Shown piece by piece: positions 46,481 to 57,675 of a stretch of DNA of 64,000 nucleotides. A program made the translations under genes and the position numbers. Numbering within the stretch: the first letter of the stretch is position 1; the number at the start of each line of letters is the position of its first letter. The stretch comes from Variovorax sp. TBS-050B (GTDB lineage Bacteria; Pseudomonadota; Gammaproteobacteria; Burkholderiales; Burkholderiaceae_C), in assembly GCF_029893635.1 (NCBI RefSeq), contig NZ_JARXYR010000002.1, forward strand, positions 3,571,001 to 3,635,000, read 5' to 3'. A model generated the notes under the pieces. That model saw only the letters and a program-made list of their open reading frames with translations. It had not been told where the DNA came from and did no database searches.

Positions 46481-47380
46481 ATGTTCGGCGACATCCTATT
46501 GCCAAATGTGACTTTGAAGCATTCCGGGGCCTACTTTGAATCAGAACCTCACAGACAGACGGAGGCGATCCAGGCCAATGCCACGTATTTCGGGAACCCT
46601 CAATGGGCCCAGGAATACCTGGATTTCTGTCATCGCGACGCCCATTTCAGAAGCCGGTGGCTGGCGGCGGCGGGCGATTGGACGGACAAGGTCGTGATCG
46701 ACCTCGGCTGCGGCCCGGGCAACATCTTCGCGACGCTGGGCGGAAAGCCGCGCCTGCTGGTCGGCGTGGACGTGGCGCCCGGCTCGCTCGAACTGGCCGC
46801 CAAGCTGGGCTACACCGCGGTGCTCGCGGATGCGGCCCACACGCCCTTTCGCTCGCAGGTGGCGGACATCGTGGCGATCAATGCATCGCTGCACCACTGC
46901 GACGACATGGCCGCGGTGCTGCGCGAGGGCGCGCGGCTCGTCAAGCCGCAGGGCGTGCTCGTGACCGACCACGATCCGCAGCTCAGCGCCTGGGACTACA
47001 AGGGCCTCGCGAAGCTCATGTGGGACGCGCGGCTGTGGGTGTACCGGGCGATCCGCCACGGCTTCCACAAGACCGGCAGCCAGCAGTCGTGGGGCCTGAG
47101 GACCGAGGTGCATCACCAGCCGGGCGACGGGGTCACGAAGGAGTTCTTCCGCTCGACGCTCGAGCCGCTCGATTTCGACGTGCGCGTGTATCCGCACAAC
47201 CACCGCATCGGCGCCGAGGCGTTGAGCGGCGTGGTCGGACCGGCGCAATGGAAGTACCGCATCGGCAACATGCTCTCGGGCCGCCGGCCCTCGTCGCCGA
47301 CCAGCGCGCTGTCGCTCATGTGCGTGGCCACGCGGCGCGCCCCCTCACAGCCTGCCGCACACGAGCGACCGATCGATTGA
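46481..47380 (+). CDS. Class I SAM-dependent methyltransferase
   Basis: A 299-residue methyltransferase of the Methyltransf_11 type. Motif I is VVIDLGCGPGNIFATLG (about residue 72), motif II GVDVAPGSLELA, followed by VADIVAINASLHHCDDMAAVL and GVLVTDHDP. AGAGGAG lies before the ATG. It is divergent from the NRPS-PKS operon across about 670 nt and followed 30 nt later by a second methyltransferase, so the pair may tailor the polysaccharide or peptide product. The substrate is not evident. Confidence 0.85.
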   Translation: MFGDILLPNVTLKHSGAYFESEPHRQTEAIQANATYFGNPQWAQEYLDFCHRDAHFRSRWLAAAGDWTDKVVIDLGCGPGNIFATLGGKPRLLVGVDVAPGSLELAAKLGYTAVLADAAHTPFRSQVADIVAINASLHHCDDMAAVLREGARLVKPQGVLVTDHDPQLSAWDYKGLAKLMWDARLWVYRAIRHGFHKTGSQQSWGLRTEVHHQPGDGVTKEFFRSTLEPLDFDVRVYPHNHRIGAEALSGVVGPAQWKYRIGNMLSGRRPSSPTSALSLMCVATRRAPSQPAAHERPID

Positions 47381-47410
47381 TTGATCCACGAGGAGAAGAG
47401 AGGAGAAGCC

Positions 47411-48178
47411 ATGCTTGCGAACCTGCTGCCGATGACCCCGAGCGCCTACCGGCGCAAGTTCCTGGACAACCAGGACGAGAACCTCTTCATGGGCTCGTTC
47501 GAGAGCTTCGCCGCCGCCGAGGCCGGCGCGCCCGAATCGAAAGCGGTGGGCTACGACAACGCCCAGGCCGCCTGGGAGATCTACAGCCACCAGATCTACT
47601 TCTACGACTATCCGGGGCTGTTCTGGCTCTCGCGTTCGCTCGACGCGGGCATGACGCGCGTGTTCGACCTGGGCGGCCATGTGGGCATCAAGTACTACGC
47701 GTTCCGCCGCGTGCTGCCGTATCCCGAGGCCCTGCAATGGACCGTCTGCGACGTGCCCGGCGTGGTGCAGACCGGCCGCGAAATCGCGGCGCAGCGCAGC
47801 GTCACCGCGCAACTGGGCTTCACCACCGACTATCGCGACGCGAGCGGCTGCGATGTGCTGTACGTCTCGGGCAGCCTGCAGTACTTGCCGACGCGCATCT
47901 CCGAGGTGCTCGGCGCGCTTGCGGTAAAGCCCAAGCGCATCGTCATGAACACCACGGCCGTGCATCCCGAGCGCACGATCTACACGCTCAACAGCATCGG
48001 CTTCGCGGTGTGCCCCTACCGCATCCAGCACGACGAGGAACTCTGGGCCGACCTGCGCCAGTCGGGCTACAAGCGCCGCGACGCCTGGCGCAACGAAGGC
48101 AAGCCGATCGAGGTGCCTTTCGTCGAGGGCGGCGACAAGGCGTACTACGCCGGCTGCTGCTTCGACCTCGCGGGTTGA
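47411..48178 (+). CDS. Putative methyltransferase, TIGR04325-like
   Basis: A 255-residue protein resembling the TIGR04325 family of putative methyltransferases found in surface-polysaccharide clusters. Features: GYDNAQAAWEIYSHQ, RVFDLGGHVGIKYYAFRR as the SAM-binding loop, LQWTVCDVPGVVQTGREIA and DVLYVSGSLQYLP. GGAGAAG precedes the ATG at 47411. Forms a probable two-gene unit with the methyltransferase upstream. Confidence 0.78.
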   Translation: MLANLLPMTPSAYRRKFLDNQDENLFMGSFESFAAAEAGAPESKAVGYDNAQAAWEIYSHQIYFYDYPGLFWLSRSLDAGMTRVFDLGGHVGIKYYAFRRVLPYPEALQWTVCDVPGVVQTGREIAAQRSVTAQLGFTTDYRDASGCDVLYVSGSLQYLPTRISEVLGALAVKPKRIVMNTTAVHPERTIYTLNSIGFAVCPYRIQHDEELWADLRQSGYKRRDAWRNEGKPIEVPFVEGGDKAYYAGCCFDLAG

Positions 48179-48197
48179 GCGCCGCAGCCGTCGCCGT

Positions 48198-48623
48198 TCA
48201 CGCGGCGGGCGGCGGCGGCATGCCGTCGAACTTCGGCAGCGCAGCGTCGACGCGGTCCCAGGCGTGCGCACGCGCCGCATGCGTGACGACCTGCGGCCGG
48301 TAGCGCGCCGGATCGTCGAGGCTCGCGGCATGCACGGTGATCACGTCGGGCATCGCCGCATAGCTCATGTAGACCGGCGATCCGCAGGTCGGGCAGAACG
48401 CGCGCGTCTTCACATGGCCGCTGTCGGCCACGATGTCCCACTGCGTGGCCTTGCCGGAGAGCGTGCTGCCGCTGCGCACGAAGCTCAGGTACGAGCCGTG
48501 GCCCGTGCCGCTCTTGTGCTGGCAGTCGCGGCACTGGCAGTCGTTCTGCATGATCGGCTCGCCGGGAATCTCGTAGCGGATCGCGCCGCAGGCGCAGCCG
48601 CCGGTGTAGGGGGTGTGGGGCAT
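48198..48623 (-). CDS. GFA-family (CENP-V/Gfa-like) zinc protein
   Basis: A 141-residue protein with the cysteine pattern of glutathione-dependent formaldehyde-activating enzyme homologues: GGCACGAIRY, CQCRDCQHKSG and FCPTCGSPVYM, binding two zinc ions. Family members are mostly uncharacterised; only a few handle S-hydroxymethylglutathione. AAGGA precedes the ATG. Convergent with the methyltransferase pair. Confidence 0.88.
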   Translation of the reverse strand: MPHTPYTGGCACGAIRYEIPGEPIMQNDCQCRDCQHKSGTGHGSYLSFVRSGSTLSGKATQWDIVADSGHVKTRAFCPTCGSPVYMSYAAMPDVITVHAASLDDPARYRPQVVTHAARAHAWDRVDAALPKFDGMPPPPAA

Positions 48624-48784
48624 GTCTTGTGTGTCCTTCAACGTCGCTTGCCGGATGGCCGCGTGAGGGCAAATCTAGACGGCGCGGGACGCGAGGTGGG
48701 AGTAACAAGATCGTCGCGAATGAGTGGGCGATGCCGTCGAATTCGCGGGGGCCGGCGTCACGCGGCGCGGCGTGACGGGGCGGA

Positions 48785-48858
48785 TGGAGCGGGTGAAGGG
48801 AATCGAACCCTCGTATGAAGCTTGGGAAGCTGCCGTTCTACCATTGAACTACACCCGC
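48785..48858 (-). tRNA. tRNA-Gly(CCC)
   Basis: A 74-nt cloverleaf on the minus strand beginning GCGGGTGTAGTTCAATGG, with acceptor stem GCGGGTG/CACCCGC, TTCGATTC in the T loop, encoded CCA end and a seven-base anticodon loop TTCCCAA giving anticodon CCC. The second pair of the anticodon stem is a C-T mismatch. An 8-bp hairpin at 48758-48779 lies just downstream without a T-run. Confidence 0.93.
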
Positions 48859-48962
48859 AGCAGGCGCGGATTCTAGCGTGTCTCCGGCGCGCACCCGCGG
48901 CAACCGACCCGGCGCAGAACGACTTCTGGCCAGCGCTGGAATTCAGCTGTCTTGGTCTGGAT

Positions 48963-49163
48963 TCAGACGGACCACGCAGGCACGCGGACACGCGGCTGCT
49001 TGGCAAGTCTTGGGTTCGTGAACAGCGAGCGTGGCGACCTTGCTTCGCGGCTGCCTGCCTTGTTGAGTACACGCATCGCGGCCCGATCGCCGGCGTCGGC
49101 GCTGCTCTGGAGCTCGGTGAGCTCCGCCAGCAGGATGCACATGTGAACTCGGCGTTTCGTCAT
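48963..49163 (-). CDS. Possible small protein of unknown function
   Basis: A 66-codon frame starting MTKRRVHMCILLAELTELQS and continuing SADAGDRAAMRVLNKAG, followed by a basic tail. The start has GAGG close upstream and an AT-rich region with promoter-like character before it (49164-49240), containing TTCACAT and TTTACAT half-sites. Composition of the first 40 residues looks protein-like, but no family is recognised and coding status is uncertain. Confidence 0.35.
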   Translation of the reverse strand: MTKRRVHMCILLAELTELQSSADAGDRAAMRVLNKAGSREARSPRSLFTNPRLAKQPRVRVPAWSV

Positions 49164-49309
49164 GCCTCAACTGTAAACGGCCGGGCTGAAAATGAAATAA
49201 AAAGTTCACATCACCTGCTGCGGAGTTTACATATTTGGACGGTAGTCCATGTGTGGTGCCGCGTCTGAAGGGCTCCAACGACCGTGGAACGGAGCCAGTA
49301 AAGGATATA

Positions 49310-49325
49310 CTGTATGTTCGTACAG
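49310..49325 (+). promoter_or_regulatory. LexA (SOS) box
   Basis: CTGTATGTTCGTACAG is a perfect CTGT-N8-ACAG LexA operator. A TATACT -10-like element overlaps its left edge at 49306-49311, and the ATG of the small gene follows 15 nt after the box, so this is a repressed promoter for that gene. Confidence 0.88.
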
Positions 49326-49340
49326 TATTAATGCCTTGCC

Positions 49341-49577
49341 ATGGAACCACTGCCCGCCACCCTCTGGATCGCCGCCTGCGCGCATCGGCTGCAGCAGCGG
49401 TGGCACACCGTGGACCCACTCGAACTCGAGGATGTCGCTCGCGAGCTATGGCGTGATGCAAGGTTGCGGGCCATGTCTCCGGCCGAAGCCGCCGCGGATT
49501 GGCTCCGGCCGATCACTGCACCGCGCAATGGCACTGGCACCGCGACGACATCGCGTCTGAAAGCCACCCCGGTCTGA
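49341..49577 (+). CDS. Small LexA-controlled protein of unknown function
   Basis: A 78-residue acidic/amphipathic protein: MEPLPATLWIAACAHRLQQR, then TVDPLELEDVARELWRD, RAMSPAEAAADWL and a tail. The helical first 60 residues look folded. It lies behind a perfect LexA box and ahead of a strong terminator at 49657, making a complete single-gene SOS unit. There is no obvious Shine-Dalgarno sequence and the predicted leader is very short. I do not recognise the family; a damage checkpoint or inhibitor role would be a guess. Confidence 0.65.
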   Translation: MEPLPATLWIAACAHRLQQRWHTVDPLELEDVARELWRDARLRAMSPAEAAADWLRPITAPRNGTGTATTSRLKATPV

Positions 49578-49656
49578 CGGACCCGCCCACCCGATTTGCA
49601 GTTGCCCCGATCCTTGATTGCGGGCCTTGACGTCGAATCCTCGCGTCATGATTTCC

Positions 49657-49685
49657 GCCCAGCCTTCGCGCTGGGCTTTTTTTTT
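49657..49685 (+). terminator. Rho-independent terminator
   Basis: A 7-bp stem GCCCAGC/GCTGGGC with a six-base loop, followed by nine T residues. It ends the transcript of the LexA-controlled gene at 49341. Confidence 0.85.
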
Positions 49686-49761
49686 GGGGCCGCCGCAGCG
49701 CCATGCCACGGGCCGCGGCAACACTCGCGGATGCCCAGAGGGCGGTGCACGTGGAGCGGCG

Positions 49762-50277
49762 TCAGGCGACGGGCGAGCCGAGGGCTCGGGCGTAGTTGAC
49801 CTCGACGGCCAGTGCTTCCTGGCCGCCCGGCGTGATGTTGAACATGCGGATGTCCAGGTGTTCGGCGTCGGGCTGAGACAACTCGGTGCGCCAGCCCCAG
49901 CGCTCACCGTCAGCACCGCTGCCGTAACCGCCCAGCGCGGCTAACCGGCCGTCTTCCATCCGGCCGCTGCTGAACATGATCGACGTGCCCGTGCCAAAGC
50001 TCTCGCCCCAGGCGCACTCGAAGGCGTTTTCATCGAGATGGTAGGCCCACAGCGCCACCCCCTCGAAGGGTTCGCCGCTGCAGCGGCCCTCGTACTCGTG
50101 CAGGAGGAACCTGCCGCGGCCGACCAAGCGGATCCGCCCGTGCTGCACCGAGTCCTCGGCCGGCTCGCCGGGCTCGAACCAGAGCCGAAAGCGGCCTTTC
50201 CAATCGCCCACCATCGCGGCCAGCCGGTGATGCATGCCGCCGGGGGCGGCGGACCGTTCGAACGCTTCTTTGCTCAT
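49762..50277 (-). CDS. DUF1579-like protein
   Basis: A 171-residue protein resembling the DUF1579 family (calycin-like beta barrel): HHRLAAMVGDWKGRFRLWFE near the N-terminus, RFLLHEYEGRCSGEPFEG, and alternating beta strands to the end. Function unknown in the family. It is transcribed toward the terminator at 49657 and appears monocistronic. Confidence 0.75.
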   Translation of the reverse strand: MSKEAFERSAAPGGMHHRLAAMVGDWKGRFRLWFEPGEPAEDSVQHGRIRLVGRGRFLLHEYEGRCSGEPFEGVALWAYHLDENAFECAWGESFGTGTSIMFSSGRMEDGRLAALGGYGSGADGERWGWRTELSQPDAEHLDIRMFNITPGGQEALAVEVNYARALGSPVA

Positions 50278-50365
50278 GAGGCCTCGCGTGACCGGCGCGC
50301 CGCCTGGACGCGCAGAAGTTGCCGGGCCGTCATCTTAAGGACCGGACGGTGATGGCTCCTGCCTG

Positions 50366-50896
50366 CTACTTCTGCCGGTCCAGCTCGTCCCGCCCCAGCG
50401 CCGTGATGCGGATGATCAGCGCCTGCCGCACGGTGTCGGCGTGGCCAGGCGCAGCCGGGGTGATGGTCGCGTCGATCAGGCCTGCGGCCTTGAGCACCAT
50501 GATGTTCGTGATCGCGGCCGACCCCTCGACGCGGATCGGGAAGGGGGAGTTCTCGATCAGGGACAGATATTCGAGCGGGCTGATCGGCTTGCCGACGGCC
50601 CGTCGTGCCGACCTGAGCAGGTCGAGGCTCATCCTCGCCAGTTCGGCCAGTCCGTTCTCGGTGATTCGGGTGACGGTCGCGGCCCGGGTTTCCCAGTAGC
50701 GAGGCCGCGAACTGCCGGCGGTATAGACCTCGGCCTCGATCAGCTCCGTGGCCTTGAGCAGCGAGATCAGCTTCAGCTCGCGCGGGTCGACGATGTCGGC
50801 GGGCAGGCGCATCTGCATCAGATGCAGCAGATAAGCGACGGGGGTGGCCGGTACACGGTCATCGGCCAACTTGGGCTGTGGGCTCTTCGCGGCCAT
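50366..50896 (-). CDS. Hypothetical protein, possible winged-helix regulator
   Basis: A 176-residue protein starting MAAKSPQPKLADDR. Two similar segments, ELKLISLLKATELIEAEV...VTRITENGLAEL and NIMVLKAAGLIDATI...IIRITALGRDEL, look like an internal duplication of a winged-helix-like unit (helix, wing, then R-I-T-x-x-G). GAGGA precedes the ATG. A perfect palindrome (ATGTGAA-AAA-TTCACAT) lies 12 nt upstream of the start, consistent with autoregulation. I do not recognise the family. Confidence 0.55.
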   Translation of the reverse strand: MAAKSPQPKLADDRVPATPVAYLLHLMQMRLPADIVDPRELKLISLLKATELIEAEVYTAGSSRPRYWETRAATVTRITENGLAELARMSLDLLRSARRAVGKPISPLEYLSLIENSPFPIRVEGSAAITNIMVLKAAGLIDATITPAAPGHADTVRQALIIRITALGRDELDRQK

Positions 50897-50907
50897 CGTT
50901 TCCTCGT

Positions 50908-50924
50908 ATGTGAAAAATTCACAT
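50908..50924. promoter_or_regulatory. 17-bp palindromic operator candidate
   Basis: ATGTGAA and TTCACAT flank AAA, a perfect inverted repeat 12 nt before the start of the gene at 50896. The same 7-mers occur at 49141 (ATGTGAA) and 49205 (TTCACAT) near the small gene at 49163. Confidence 0.5.
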
Positions 50925-51092
50925 TCTTCGTTTCGACAAATGGCAGCCGTGTAGGACAAAAGACTTTGTGTTTGGAAGCGCCGGCTCTGCCGGCCAACAG
51001 ATTGAAACGCTGCGTGACATGGCTCCTGGCGCGGCCGTCGCGCGTCAGCTGTGGTCCGCCGCGGCGGGGCCGACGCGGCCACGCTCGACACC

Positions 51093-51491
51093 TCAGATCG
51101 GCCCGTACAGCGCCTTGATGTGCCGGCCCGCGTGCGTGCAGGCCGAATCGCCATAGCCTTCGCCGACCGCGGCACAGAGCTCGGCCACGCCGTGGGCGAA
51201 GGCGATGTGCGCGGCATCGAGCCGGTCGCCGGGCTGGATGATGCCGAGTTCGGCGGCCAGCGCGGTGAAGTCGGCCTCGAAGTCGCGCACCAGCTGCTCG
51301 GGTTCGGGGGTGTTCTCGAAGTGCTGGCGCGCCACGTCGGCCGCGGGGCGGTCGCCGACCACGCGCACCAGCGTGAGGCCCTGGTCGATCAGGAACTCGT
51401 GATCGGCGCGCCCGCCAGCCAAGCGCGTCCATTCGGCGGCGAACAGCGACGCCCATTCCAGGCTGGCATTCCGTGGGATGAATTCTGGCAT
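51093..51491 (-). CDS. Hypothetical protein
   Basis: A 132-residue protein beginning MPEFIPRNASLEWASLFAAE, mostly helical and acidic, ending ACTHAGRHIKALYGPI. No signal peptide, membrane segment or recognised motif. A G-rich stretch precedes the ATG. Gene spacing suggests its own promoter. Function not inferred. Confidence 0.6.
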   Translation of the reverse strand: MPEFIPRNASLEWASLFAAEWTRLAGGRADHEFLIDQGLTLVRVVGDRPAADVARQHFENTPEPEQLVRDFEADFTALAAELGIIQPGDRLDAAHIAFAHGVAELCAAVGEGYGDSACTHAGRHIKALYGPI

Positions 51492-51594
51492 GTCGGGCCC
51501 CAAGAATTAGGCCGAAAGTATACGGATGCCACCGCCGACGCGGGCTCAATCCCCGGTCGCGAACGCAGTCAAGCGCAATTTGCGCGCCGGGGCT

Positions 51595-52416
51595 TCAGCG
51601 CAGGAACACATGGTCCATGAACTGCCTGATCGGATACTGGATCACGGTCTGCACGCGCGCCGGCAGTTCGAGCGGGCGCATCAGCATCTTGAGCGTGGTG
51701 CCGGCGCTGAGGTTGGTCCGGATGGTGCTGTTCAGGCGGCCGCTGAGCCGCTGGACGTAGGCGGTGTCGGCGGCGCGCTCGGGCGCCCGGCCGCGCACCG
51801 CGTGGCGCACGGCGCAGTCGGCGTCTTCGCTCTTGAGTTCGAGCGTTCGCCGCCCGATGGTGCGCAGCACGCGCAGCCGGCCGAGCCTCTCCTGCTGCCG
51901 ATAGCGGCGGAAGAAGCGGTAGAAGTGCTTGTAGTGGCTGACCTCGTCGGCCGCGATCCGGCTCGCGAGTTCGCGCAGCACGGGCTCGCTGGTGCAGCGC
52001 GCCATGGCACGGTAGTAGGTGGCGGTGCCGGTCTCGACCACGCAGCGCGCGCTGAGCTCGAGCCCGCGCGTGGGTGCAAGCAGCTCGACCTTGCAGTAGG
52101 TGGCGTATTCCTCGAGGAAGCCGCGGTAGGCGGTTTCCCAGTCGAACTCGGGCCACACGTGCCGGATGTAGGCGCGCAGCGCCTGGCCGTGCTGCAGTTC
52201 CTCGGCCTCCCAGTGGTGGGCGAGCCAGGCGGTCACTTCGTCGTCGCCGCGAAAGAAGTCGATGAGGTTCTGCGTGTAGAGGTCCGAGCCGCTCTCGATG
52301 AAGGACGCGGAAGCGACGAGGTAGAACAGGTTCTCGTCCTGGCGGACCTCGTCGACCGCGATGCGGGAGAAGTCCAGGTCCTCGATCTTCCAATGTGCCG
52401 CCTCTTGACCTGCCAT
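51595..52416 (-). CDS. Ferritin-like di-iron protein, acyl-ACP desaturase-like
   Basis: A 273-residue helical protein with paired iron-binding motifs: HHWEAEELQHGQALR (E-x-x-H type) and IAADEVSHYKHFYRFFRRY (D/E-x-x-H), plus glutamates at ASFIESGS and CVVETGTATYY. The order fits a ferritin-like four-helix bundle close to stearoyl-ACP desaturases, but the protein is shorter. It may oxidise a fatty acyl chain; the substrate is unknown. It is divergent from alaS. Confidence 0.72.
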   Translation of the reverse strand: MAGQEAAHWKIEDLDFSRIAVDEVRQDENLFYLVASASFIESGSDLYTQNLIDFFRGDDEVTAWLAHHWEAEELQHGQALRAYIRHVWPEFDWETAYRGFLEEYATYCKVELLAPTRGLELSARCVVETGTATYYRAMARCTSEPVLRELASRIAADEVSHYKHFYRFFRRYRQQERLGRLRVLRTIGRRTLELKSEDADCAVRHAVRGRAPERAADTAYVQRLSGRLNSTIRTNLSAGTTLKMLMRPLELPARVQTVIQYPIRQFMDHVFLR

Positions 52417-52531
52417 GCATGCTCCTTGATTCGATGATCAGCCGTGACGAATAGGACGAAGCCGGGCGCGTTTGGTTCTGCCGCGCCAGCGTCATGTTAG
52501 CCCTGGCGCCCGTTCCCCGCAGGCGGGCCGG

Positions 52532-52560
52532 GCGGCAACGGTGGTGGCCAAACCTATAAT
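52532..52560 (+). promoter_or_regulatory. Probable sigma-70 promoter of alaS
   Basis: A perfect TATAAT lies at 52555-52560, about 100 nt before the alaS ATG; the -35 region (GGCAAC near 52534) is weak. The leader between promoter and start shows no clear attenuator. Confidence 0.45.
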
Positions 52561-52662
52561 CGTTCGTTCAAGCAAATCAAGCAGCCGGGCCGGTTCGCCG
52601 CAGTGGGTTCGACAAGAGGGTCGCCATCGCCGCGCCGCCTCGACAGAAGACGAAATCCAAAG

Positions 52663-55287
<2,625 letters not shown>

Positions 55288-55311
55288 CGCACCACCCGCC
55301 GCGAGCACTTC

Positions 55312-56328
55312 ATGCGAGGCGAAGCCCCCGGTGAAGTGCTCGTGATGGGCGCCGGCACGATCGGCTGCTTCGTCGGCGGCAGCCTCGCGGCGGCCGGCGT
55401 GCCGGTCACCTTCATCGGCCGGCCGCGCGTGCTCGGCAAGCTCGCGCAGCACGGCCTCACGCTCACCGACATCGACGGCGCCGCGCACCGGCTGCCGGCC
55501 GCTTCGCTGCGGCTCGGCGAGCAGGTGCCCGCGGGCGCGCGGCCCGCGCTGGTGCTGCTGTGCGTGAAGAGCGGCGCCACCGCCGAAGCGGCGCGCGAAC
55601 TGGCCTTCTCGCTGCCCGCGGGTGCCGTGGTGCTGTCGCTGCAGAACGGCATCTCCAACCGCGCGGCGGCCGCCGAGGTGGGGCCCACGCTCGACGTGCG
55701 CGCCGGCATGGTCCCGTACAACGTGGCCGAGATCGGCGCCGGCGCCTTCCATCGCGGCACCCCGGGCCGGCTCGCGGCGGAGGACGATGCGGCGCTGCGC
55801 CCCTGGGTGCCCGTGTTCGAGCGGGCCGGCGTGCCGCTCGATCTGGTCGCCGACCTGCTGCCGGTGCAGTGGGGCAAGCTCATGCTCAACCTCAACAACC
55901 CGGTCAATGCGCTCTCGGGCCTGCCGCTGCGCGAGGAGCTGATGCTGCGCGGCTATCGGCGCTGCTTCGCCGCACTGATCGAGGAGGCGCTCGGCGTGCT
56001 GGCCGCGGCCGGCATCGCGCCCGCGCAAGTGGCCGCCGTGCCCGCGCACCGCCTGCCGATGCTGCTGCGCCTGCCCGACTGGCTGTTCCGCATCGTCGCG
56101 GCGCGCATGCTGCGCATCGACGCCAAGGCCCGTTCAAGCATGGCCGACGACCTCGCGCTCGGCCGCCGCACCGAGATCGACGCACTCAGCGGCGAGGTCG
56201 TGCGGCTCGCGCAGGCGCACGGCCTGCCTGCGCCGCGCAATGCGCGGATGGTCGAGCTGCTCGGGGCCTGGCCGCAGCAGCCCCGGCAGTGGAGCGCGCG
56301 GCAACTGCAGGACGCGCTCGGTCTCTGA
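55312..56328 (+). CDS. 2-dehydropantoate 2-reductase-like protein
   Basis: A 338-residue ketopantoate reductase family protein with an N-terminal Rossmann motif VLVMGAGTIGCFVGGSLAAAG, VLLCVKSGATAEAA and SLQNGISN, and a helical C-terminal domain with KLMLNLNNPVNAL and SSMADDLALGRRTEID (catalytic Lys and the S-S-M-x-x-D segment). It could provide pantoate for coenzyme A, but several paralogues of this family have other substrates, so no symbol is given. It begins 24 nt after alaS. Confidence 0.85.
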   Translation: MRGEAPGEVLVMGAGTIGCFVGGSLAAAGVPVTFIGRPRVLGKLAQHGLTLTDIDGAAHRLPAASLRLGEQVPAGARPALVLLCVKSGATAEAARELAFSLPAGAVVLSLQNGISNRAAAAEVGPTLDVRAGMVPYNVAEIGAGAFHRGTPGRLAAEDDAALRPWVPVFERAGVPLDLVADLLPVQWGKLMLNLNNPVNALSGLPLREELMLRGYRRCFAALIEEALGVLAAAGIAPAQVAAVPAHRLPMLLRLPDWLFRIVAARMLRIDAKARSSMADDLALGRRTEIDALSGEVVRLAQAHGLPAPRNARMVELLGAWPQQPRQWSARQLQDALGL

Positions 56329-56489
56329 GGCACGGGTTCCCGCTGCTGATCGTGTTTGCAGCCCAGAGATTCCGGAGGATATGCGGACCGACGATCGGGT
56401 GATGCGCAGCAGGGCGGAGCGCGACGGCCGTTCTCCGCTGCAGCGCGCGCCGGCTTATATTCGTTGTCCACTGTTCCAAGGGAGGCATC

Positions 56490-56984
56490 ATGTCGGCACA
56501 GGCAATCATCATCAACCACGACCTCTGGCGCAAAGGCGCGGGCGGCGCGCCCGCGGGGCTGTCCGGCATGAGCGACGCCAGCGCCTACGCCGGACTTGAC
56601 CTGAATCTCGCGCAGTTCATGGCGTCGACGTTCACAGGCAGCAGTTTCTCGGCCACGAGCTTCAGGCAGGCTGGCTGGACGGCCTGCCATTTCAGCAACT
56701 GCAGCTTCGAGCTCTGTGACTTGGAAGGCATCGCCATCTCGGGATGCACGTTCACCCATTGCACGTTCGCCAGATCTCAGTTTCGCGGCAGCCGCATGAG
56801 CGGAACCCGGTTCAGCCAATGCACGTGGAGCGACCTGAACTTCGATTCGGCCCAATGGTCGAGCGTCGACGTGCTGGACTGCAACGGCACGGGCATCGAC
56901 GCCACCGATCTGCAAGGCGAGCGGGTGGACTTCACTGGCAGCAACTTCAACGACATGTCGCTGACCAACGCCAGGATCAACTGA
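56490..56984 (+). CDS. Pentapeptide-repeat protein
   Basis: A 164-residue protein in which, from about residue 35, every fifth position is Phe, Leu, Met or Ile (for example FMASTFTGSSFSATSF, CTFTHCTFARSQFRGSRM), the pattern of a right-handed quadrilateral beta helix. The N-terminus (MSAQAIIINHDLWRKG) is not repeat-like. GGGAGG precedes the ATG. Some such proteins mimic DNA, others are secretion effectors or inert; no clue distinguishes these here. Confidence 0.8.
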   Translation: MSAQAIIINHDLWRKGAGGAPAGLSGMSDASAYAGLDLNLAQFMASTFTGSSFSATSFRQAGWTACHFSNCSFELCDLEGIAISGCTFTHCTFARSQFRGSRMSGTRFSQCTWSDLNFDSAQWSSVDVLDCNGTGIDATDLQGERVDFTGSNFNDMSLTNARIN

Positions 56985-57675
56985 AGTCATTCGCCGTGGC
57001 AGTGTGCGGTTTTTGCGGCTGTGCGCTCCACTTGAATCTTTCGTACTGTGGCCGTGGGGTCACAGTGCACACGCCCTTCGATGGCCCGCGGCGAGCTGTG
57101 GCGAAACCATCTTCGTATCGCAGGTGCCGCCCGACATGCGATGACGCCATTCGGCCTATGGCGCGCGAACATTTTGAGAGGGAAAAGTTCCGCGGTTCGG
57201 TGAGCCGCGCGAATGGCGGCCTAACAATGTGCGCACTTCCACGGACGAGGGAATGCGCGTGACACCAACGAGAAGAGCCGCACCAGTTCTTGCCATCTCC
57301 GCCGCGGCCGCAGCCGCCGTGGCGCGCTTCGCCCATGCGCGCAGGCCGCGCCGCGCGACACCGCACGGGCACTGAGCCGACACAGAAAAGCCCAGCGCCT
57401 TCCTCCGCCTTCCTGCACCTCGCGTGTCGAAGGGAATGAAACCGCCGATCCCCCGCATCCTGGGGCCGCCGCATGCAGCGCGGCGGGTTGCGGCGTGGGT
57501 GCGTGCCTGTTCCTGACGAACCGTGCGTTCGGCGGGAGGGCGCGGTGCTGCCCGCGGTTTCGCCGAGCGTGTCTCCCGTTCCCATCCCATTCCCGCGCGC
57601 GTCATGCGCATCGCCGGCCATCCGCCGGCGGCGGCGGTGCGGCGCATGTTCTTACCAAGACGATCAGAGGCAATC
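56985..57675. other. Intergenic region without supported gene
   Basis: About 690 nt between the pentapeptide protein and the peptidase gene. GC is somewhat below that of neighbours near 57000-57250. Several open frames exist on both strands but none has a good start, ribosome site or protein-like composition. The peptidase promoter must lie at its right end. Confidence 0.4.

Noticed and set aside
48758..48779. Perfect 8-bp hairpin downstream of tRNA-Gly as a terminator.
   Set aside because: No T-run follows on the minus strand; it may be a processing structure, but evidence is insufficient to list.
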